Below, piece after piece: positions 48,653 through 53,033 of a stretch of 53,033 nucleotides of DNA. The notes under the pieces were generated by a model, which saw only the letters and a list, made by a program, of their open reading frames with translations, did not search any database and was not told where the DNA came from. Source of the stretch: JAXDBM01 sp964460245. GTDB taxonomy: Bacteria > Desulfobacterota > Syntrophia > Syntrophales > Fen-1087. The DNA lies in the NCBI GenBank assembly GCA_964460245.1, contig CAYWTL010000008.1, forward strand, positions 1 to 53,033. Reading direction: 5' to 3'. The translations under genes were made by a program, and so were the position numbers. Positions within the stretch are counted from its first letter, which is position 1. Every line of letters starts with the position of its first letter.

Positions 48653-49610
48653 GATTGACCTCCTTCAGGCCCATCCAGATGCTCTCCCGTTGCGGCGCTT
48701 CGCTTTCCTTGACCTGCCGGTAGATTTCCGCCAGCAATGCGGGCGTGACGTCCCGGCCGCCGATACCGGCAACAAAGCCGAAAACGGGCGGGTGGTCCGG
48801 AACGTTGCACAGGGCGGCCCGCACTTCCTGGGCGAAGATGCCGCCGGCGCCGAACGAAAAATTCCGGTCGATGACGGCCACTTTCTTCGCGGACTTCAGC
48901 GCCCGACGGACCCGCTCGAAGGGAAAGGGGCGCAGGAGCTTGAGCTTCAGGATCCCCGCCTTTTCCCCCTTCGACCGCAATTCATCCACCACGAGACGGC
49001 AGGTGCTCGTCACCGTTCCGGTCGTGACGAAGACGATCTCTGCATCTTCGCAGCCGATGGCCTCCACCGGCCCNNNNNNNNNNNNNNNNNNNNNNNNNNN
49101 NNNNNNNNNNNNNNNNNNNNNNNNNNNNNNNNNNNNNNNNNNNNNNNNNNNNNNNNNNNNNNNNNNNNNNNNNAGCGTCGTGTCAAGGACTTCCTGGCCG
49201 TCCTCGCAGTACATCTGGATCCAGCCGGTGTCCCGCTGGGCGAGGCTGTCCGTCTGGTCGATCCAGATGTTCCAGCCCGGCGCGAGCGCCCGGTTGACCT
49301 CGGCCATGACGATGGGGAGCCTGGCGCCGGCCGCCCAGTGGAGCAGTTCGTGCATCAGGGCCAGCCCCTGCCCGGAGGTGGCGGTGAAGGTCCGGACTCC
49401 TGCGGTCTGGGCGCCGATCAGCGCGGCCATGCAGGAATGCTCACTCTCCACTCGAAGGAATTTGGCGTTCATCGCCCCCTTGGTGCAGTATTCCGACAGG
49501 ATCTCCACGATGTGGGTCTGCGGCGTGATCGGATAGGCGGAGATCACCTGCACCTTCGCCAGCCGCACCGCTTCCGCCACCGCATGGCTTCCTTCCAGGA
49601 CGCGTTTCAT
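48642..49610 (-). CDS. 2-oxoacid:ferredoxin oxidoreductase, alpha subunit (interrupted by assembly gap)
   Basis: Begins KRVLEGSHAVAEAVRLAKVQ, then SAYPITPQTHIVEILSEY and RVESEHSCMAALIGAQTAG, TFTATSGQGLALMHE: the pyruvate/2-oxoacid oxidoreductase alpha pattern. After the 100-N gap (49074-49173) it resumes with GPVEAIGCEDAEIVFVTTGT and ends with ESIWMGLKEVNHAD. Present coding length is short of the usual ~390 residues, so roughly 70 or more residues, counting those under the N run, are missing. The frame happens to be kept across the gap but the true gap length is unknown. ATG overlaps the upstream stop (ATGA). Confidence 0.88.
   Translation of the reverse strand: MKRVLEGSHAVAEAVRLAKVQVISAYPITPQTHIVEILSEYCTKGAMNAKFLRVESEHSCMAALIGAQTAGVRTFTATSGQGLALMHELLHWAAGARLPIVMAEVNRALAPGWNIWIDQTDSLAQRDTGWIQMYCEDGQEVLDTTXXXXXXXXXXXXXXXXXXXXXXXXXXXXXXXXXXGPVEAIGCEDAEIVFVTTGTVTSTCRLVVDELRSKGEKAGILKLKLLRPFPFERVRRALKSAKKVAVIDRNFSFGAGGIFAQEVRAALCNVPDHPPVFGFVAGIGGRDVTPALLAEIYRQVKESEAPQRESIWMGLKEVNHAD
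49074..49173. other. Assembly gap (100 N)
   Basis: Exactly 100 unknown bases, a conventional scaffold placeholder, inside the alpha-subunit gene. Real length unknown. Confidence 0.97.
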
Positions 49611-51340
49611 GACTTCTCCTCCTCAAGCGACATGGCATTGCGCGGGCATTCCACCACGCACAGGCCGCACCCCTTGCAGTAGTCGTAGTTGATGTGCCGT
49701 CCCTGATGGTCCTTGTCCCGAATCACCGCGGTGTCCGGACAGAAGATGAAGCAGTTGTCGCACTGGTTGCACAGGCCACAGTTGAAGCAGCGCTCCGACT
49801 CCTTCATGGCCAGGTGGGCGGAAATCTTCAGGTCGATCTCCTCGAACGAACGGATCCGCTCGTCCCGGAGCAGGCGCGGCTGGGTCACCCGGGGGATGAA
49901 CTGGAAGTGATCGGTGTTGATTTCCTCGTAGCGGACCACGTGGGGGTTCCGCAGCCGCCGCTCCCCGCCCATGTAGATCTCCATGGAAAGCGACGGCCCG
50001 CCGCCGACCCGGCAGGAATCCAGCTTCGGTACGATTGCGTCGATCCCTTCCCGAAAAAGGGTGTCCAACGCCATGGCCGCCTGCTTGCCCGAAGCGACGG
50101 CGTGGACCACGCTCCGGGTGTCGTTGGTCAGGTCTCCGCCGAAGGCCGTTACGGCGCCCGGCTGCCCGTGCACCAGGACGGCGTGGCTCAGCCGCAGCAG
50201 GCCCGGTGTGTCTTCCGGTGGCCGGTGCCAGGGTTCCGCGGCCCCGGCGCCGATCGCCTTGAAGACCCTCTCCACGCGGACCTGCCGGGTTTTTCCGGCC
50301 TCGGGCACGACGCGCCCTCGACCGCCTTCCTCGCCGGCGATCTTCATTTCCTGAAGCGTAAGAATGACCCCGTCCCCGTCCGCGGCCACAGTCGCCGGCG
50401 CCACCAGCTCCTGCAGCTCCACGCCCTCCTCCAGGGCCATTTCCACCTCCAGATCGAACGCGGGCATGTCCCGGCGGCGCCTTCGGTAGAGAAGCAGCGC
50501 CTTTCCGCCCAGCCGCACGATGCTGCGCGCCACGTCGACGGCCGTGTTGCCGCCGCCGACGACCGCCGAGACCCCCCCGCAGGACGGATTCCCGCCCGCA
50601 CGCAGCGTGCGCAGGAAATCCAGGCCCTCGCCGACCTGCGGCAGCTCCTCTCCGGGCGCCTGCAGCGACATCCCCCGGCCGTGGCCGCAGCCGATGAAGA
50701 CGGCGTCGTAGTCCCTCTTCAGCTCTGCCAGCGCCTCCGGTCCTACCGGCTTTCCCGTGAAGAACGTGACGCCCAGGGCCTCGATCTGCTGCAGGTCGTG
50801 GCAGAGCGCGTTCAACGGCAGGCGGTACGCGGGGATCCCCCAGCGCAGCACGCCGCCCGCCTCGAACGAGGCCTCGAAGACATGGCAGTCATAGCCCAGC
50901 AGGGACAGAAACCACGCCGCCGAAAGACCCGCCGGTCCGGCGCCGACCACAGCAACTTTCCGCTGCTGCGCAGGCCGCCGCTCCATCTCCGGCGCGATCC
51001 GGTAGCGGATCGCCGTATCGGCGAGAAAGCGCTCGAGGCTGTGGATGGCCACGGCCGCGTCGAACTCCCGGCGGTTGCACCGGTCCTCGCAGGGGTGAAA
51101 GCAGACGCGCCCGCAGACCGACGGCAGGGGGTTCTCCCGCAGGATCGCCTCCCAGGCCTCCTTGAAGAGTCCCTGCGCGGCCAGCATCTCGATGCGGGCG
51201 ATGTCTTCACCGGCCGGACAGGCGGCGCTGCAGGGCGAGGTTTTCTCGTCGTACCGCGGACGCAGGAACCGCCAGGAACCGGTCTTGTTGCTCTCCGTCG
51301 TGAGATAGGTTCGCGGCATGTAGAGGGGTATGGGCTTCAT
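49607..51340 (-). CDS. GltD/NfnB-type NAD(P)H oxidoreductase fused to a 2x[4Fe-4S] ferredoxin (delta-type subunit)
   Basis: 577 residues from ATG 51340 (GAGGA upstream). N-terminal Fe-S segment PCSAACPAGEDIA and SVCGRVCFHPCEDRCNR, FAD fold VAVVGAGPAGLSAAWFLSLLG, NAD(P) fold VSAVVGGGNTAVDVARSIV with YRRRRRDMPA, then a C-terminal ferredoxin: CFNCGLCNQCDNCFIFCP and CKGCGLCVVECP. It replaces the small delta (PorD) ferredoxin subunit and would link the 2-oxoacid oxidoreductase to NAD(P)(H). Same type of flavin module as in the HdrA-like fusion at the left end of the window. Confidence 0.88.
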   Translation of the reverse strand: MKPIPLYMPRTYLTTESNKTGSWRFLRPRYDEKTSPCSAACPAGEDIARIEMLAAQGLFKEAWEAILRENPLPSVCGRVCFHPCEDRCNRREFDAAVAIHSLERFLADTAIRYRIAPEMERRPAQQRKVAVVGAGPAGLSAAWFLSLLGYDCHVFEASFEAGGVLRWGIPAYRLPLNALCHDLQQIEALGVTFFTGKPVGPEALAELKRDYDAVFIGCGHGRGMSLQAPGEELPQVGEGLDFLRTLRAGGNPSCGGVSAVVGGGNTAVDVARSIVRLGGKALLLYRRRRRDMPAFDLEVEMALEEGVELQELVAPATVAADGDGVILTLQEMKIAGEEGGRGRVVPEAGKTRQVRVERVFKAIGAGAAEPWHRPPEDTPGLLRLSHAVLVHGQPGAVTAFGGDLTNDTRSVVHAVASGKQAAMALDTLFREGIDAIVPKLDSCRVGGGPSLSMEIYMGGERRLRNPHVVRYEEINTDHFQFIPRVTQPRLLRDERIRSFEEIDLKISAHLAMKESERCFNCGLCNQCDNCFIFCPDTAVIRDKDHQGRHINYDYCKGCGLCVVECPRNAMSLEEEKS

Positions 51341-51370
51341 GGCTTCGTTCCTCATCGGTTCCCCGCTTTG

Positions 51371-51934
51371 CTATTCGATCACGCCCGCCAGGCAGACCTG
51401 AGAAAAGGCCTCCCGGGCCGCCTCGATGTTGCGCTCCGCCTCGGTCTGGATGTCTTCCCGAATGGCTTCCGCCACGGCCTCCAGGGGCGGCATTTCCAGC
51501 ACCCGGGCAAAGGCGCCGATCATGGTCGTGTTGACGATGGGATGGGTCCGCGTCCCCAGCTTGTGTTGAATGGCGATCCGGTTCGCATCCACGTGGGCGA
51601 GACGGAAGCCGGCGAAGGGCGCGAGGTCGGCGGGCGCCGACGGGCTGTTGATCAGGATCCAGCCGCCCGGCTTGAGGCCCCGGGTGACGCTGATGCTGTG
51701 CAGGAGGGTCTGGTCCTGAACGGCGACATGGTCGGGCTCCGTGACATTGGTCCGGAGCAGGATCTTCTTCCGGTCCAGGCGGACATAGGCCTCGACGGGC
51801 GCTCCGCGCCGCTCGACTCCGAAGAATGGGAAGCTCTGCACCTGCCAGCCTGCCTGGAAAAAGGCCTTGGCCAGCAGGATGGTGGCCACCACGGTCCCCT
51901 GCCCGCCCCGCCCGTGAAAACGGATTTCGATCAT
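51371..51934 (-). CDS. 2-oxoacid:ferredoxin oxidoreductase, gamma subunit
   Basis: 187 residues: IEIRFHGRGGQGTVVATILLAKA, SFPFFGVERRGAPVEAYVRLD, NSPSAP and THPIVNTTMIGAFARV are the PorG/gamma pattern. Small structural subunit of the complex. It begins 13 bases after the stop of the XRE-cupin gene and is followed after ~30 bases by the GltD-ferredoxin gene. Confidence 0.9.
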   Translation of the reverse strand: MIEIRFHGRGGQGTVVATILLAKAFFQAGWQVQSFPFFGVERRGAPVEAYVRLDRKKILLRTNVTEPDHVAVQDQTLLHSISVTRGLKPGGWILINSPSAPADLAPFAGFRLAHVDANRIAIQHKLGTRTHPIVNTTMIGAFARVLEMPPLEAVAEAIREDIQTEAERNIEAAREAFSQVCLAGVIE

Positions 51935-51947
51935 CGGGGTCCCCCTG

Positions 51948-52550
51948 TCAGGCTTTGTTCCAGACGACCACGACGGCCCGGGCCGGCTGGTCGGTCAGAG
52001 ACCGGAAACTGTGGTTCAGGGAGGAATCGAAATACAGGGCATCGCCCGCGGAGAGGGTTTCCACGCGGTCGTTGGTGCGGAATTCGAGCGTGCCCTCCAG
52101 CAGGAACAGGAATTCCTCCCCCTCGTGGCTGGTGAAGACCATGTCGGCGGTCTCCATGGGAACGAAGTCCACCCGCAGCGGCTCCATGTGCTTGCCGGGC
52201 ATTCGGGCCTCGAGGGATTCGTAGACGTAATCGACCTCGCCCTCCCGGTGGTGGGGCCGCCGCTTGACGCGGACCCGCTCCCCCGCCCGGGTGATGGAGA
52301 CCTGTTCCACCGGGGCCTCGTCCTGGAAGAAATACGTCATGCCCACATTCAGCGCCTTGGCGAGTTTGAGCAGGGTCGCCACCGGCGGCATGACCTCGTC
52401 CGCCTCGATTTCCTCAAGAACGGTCCGGGTCAACCCGGTCTTGGCGGCCAGGTCCTGCAGGGTAAAAAAATTCTTTTCCCGAAGTTCCCTGATCTTGACG
52501 CCGATCCTGAACTCTTCGGCGGCGGATCCGGCTTGCGCGTCCTGTGTCAT
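51948..52550 (-). CDS. XRE-family regulator with C-terminal cupin domain
   Basis: 200 residues from ATG 52550 (GGGAGGTGA upstream). Helix-turn-helix at ~15-70 (IRELREKNFFTLQDLAAKTG, LTRTVLEEIE, TLLKLAKALNV) and a cupin at ~125-195 (FTSHEGEEFLFLLEGTLEF, LSAGDALYFDSSLNHSF). Such proteins sense a small ligand with the cupin. It is the first gene of the oxidoreductase operon and probably autoregulates it, responding to the 2-oxoacid or a related compound; ligand is a guess. Confidence 0.87.
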   Translation of the reverse strand: MTQDAQAGSAAEEFRIGVKIRELREKNFFTLQDLAAKTGLTRTVLEEIEADEVMPPVATLLKLAKALNVGMTYFFQDEAPVEQVSITRAGERVRVKRRPHHREGEVDYVYESLEARMPGKHMEPLRVDFVPMETADMVFTSHEGEEFLFLLEGTLEFRTNDRVETLSAGDALYFDSSLNHSFRSLTDQPARAVVVVWNKA

Positions 52551-52637
52551 CTTGTCACCTCCCGCAAAAAGGTCCCAAGCGGAACCGAACCAAGGCATGT
52601 GAAACAGTCCTGCCCCACCCCCTGTTCACTACTTTTG

Positions 52638-52666
52638 ATGATGCTCCCGGAAAATCCCGGTGTCAA
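52638..52666 (-). promoter_or_regulatory. Promoter of the XRE-oxidoreductase operon
   Basis: On the minus strand TTGACA (52661-52666), 17-base spacer, CATCAT (52638-52643). The spacer contains CCGG twice (CCGGGATTTTCCGGG), a possible repressor contact. Confidence 0.55.
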
Positions 52667-52738
52667 GCAAAATGAGAAGCGTGAAAAATCGTTGACTTTC
52701 CCTTTCGATGGGACTAAATTCCAACCAATATGCGGGTT

Positions 52739-52768
52739 TTGACATTCTCCCCGCACGAGCGATATTCG
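52739..52768 (+). promoter_or_regulatory. Candidate promoter of the right-end membrane protein gene
   Basis: TTGACA (52739-52744) with GATATT (52761-52766, 16-base spacer) or TATTCG (52763-52768, 18-base spacer). About 165 bases before the ATG. Confidence 0.4.
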
Positions 52769-52930
52769 AATGGTTCGAAGGAAGCACGCCACATCGCGGA
52801 TATCGCCGGAGGACATCATCCTGGTCCTTAGTCTGAGAAAGAAAAGAAGTGATTGAGACGATCGCCCGGTGCGAACGTCTCGTGAGCGGATTTTTTATCA
52901 TTCCATCTTTTTTGTGAAAGGAGGTTTTTC

Positions 52931-53033
52931 ATGACAACCACCATCATCGGCATCATCGGCTTCATCCTTTACGTAGGCCTGTACTTTACCTACGGGAAGA
53001 AGATCGAACGGGATGTTGTCCGGGCCTCGGACG
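52931..53033 (+). CDS. N-terminus of a membrane protein, possibly carbon-starvation protein CstA
   Basis: ATG 52931 behind AAAGGAGG; 34 codons are visible before the window ends. Sequence begins TTTIIGIIGFILYVGLYFTY followed by GKKIERDVVRASD: one membrane helix with a short positive tail. The YFTYGKxxE...D pattern resembles the beginning of CstA-type peptide/pyruvate transporters, but too little is present to be sure. Divergent from the 2-oxoacid oxidoreductase operon. Confidence 0.45.
   Translation, partial: MTTTIIGIIGFILYVGLYFTYGKKIERDVVRASD

Noticed and set aside
1..53033. tRNA, rRNA, CRISPR array, insertion sequence or prophage
   Set aside because: No cloverleaf-like T-arm motifs, no evenly spaced repeats, no transposase, integrase or phage structural motifs were seen in any frame.

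Overview
The window reads as a scaffold from an anaerobic, Gram-negative, GC-rich bacterium, most likely a Desulfobacterota member of the Syntrophus/Syntrophales kind. This is inferred from gene content: an HdrA-like flavoprotein fused to an NfnB/GltD-type module, a ferredoxin-dependent 2-oxoacid oxidoreductase, a selenocysteine-containing SelD, a complete Mla phospholipid-transport operon and several outer-membrane beta-barrels. A run of exactly 100 N (49074-49173) is a scaffold-gap placeholder, so the sequence is probably a draft or metagenome assembly. No rRNA, tRNA, CRISPR array, transposase or phage gene was recognised.

Layout. 1-3081 (minus): 5' part of the HdrA-like fusion. 3332-11330 (minus): a tightly coupled ten-gene type II fatty-acid/polyketide synthase operon (FabD, acyl-CoA dehydrogenase, KAS III-like, FabA, FabG, FabZ, FabF, ACP, lysophospholipid-type acyltransferase, phosphopantetheinyl transferase). 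It carries its own carrier protein, carrier-activating enzyme and acyltransferase. An acyl-CoA dehydrogenase stands where an enoyl reductase would be expected. 11644-12121: a RelE/RHH toxin-antitoxin pair, followed by an intergenic stretch rich in hairpins. 12567-17832 (plus): an alanine racemase with a ~270-residue C-terminal extension, two divergent D-Ala-D-Ala ligase paralogues and a beta-barrel protein between them. 18039-20567 (minus): a split YeeE/YedE sulfur transporter with a metallo-beta-lactamase/double-rhodanese protein. 20706-25140: a J-domain protein, a shortened diadenylate-cyclase-like protein, an almost gene-free kilobase, an HExxH protein, an FmdB zinc ribbon and a DHH phosphoesterase. 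25270-26322: selD with an in-frame UGA. 26531-31545 (plus): mlaE, mlaF, mlaD, mlaC, mlaA and a beta-barrel; MlaF carries a degenerate GGDEF-like tail. 31743-35329 (plus): threonine synthase, an iron-type alcohol dehydrogenase and a ketopantoate reductase. 35346-38011 (minus): aminotransferase, cysteine desulfurase and a DUF3343 Se/S-carrier-like protein. 38203-43273 (plus): a MarR remnant, then a trehalose locus (GH15 enzyme, membrane-anchored OtsA, OtsB). 43370-46669 (minus): two micropeptide genes behind a promoter-hairpin-terminator leader, and a P-type cation ATPase. 47079-47705: a small beta-barrel. 47756-52550 (minus): an XRE-cupin regulator followed by a 2-oxoacid:ferredoxin oxidoreductase operon with a GltD-ferredoxin fusion. 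52931-end: start of a membrane protein, possibly CstA.

The best candidates for something undescribed are five. (1) The self-contained fatty-acid-synthase operon with the acyl-CoA dehydrogenase. (2) The D-alanine locus, where the second ligase has Phe and Cys at positions that are Tyr and Ser in D-Ala-D-Ala ligases. (3) The MlaF-GGDEF-like fusion. (4) The 43.4-43.8 kb leader with its micropeptides. (5) The diadenylate-cyclase-like protein that lacks the DGA half of its domain. All functional statements rest on reading motifs by eye; no database search was run.
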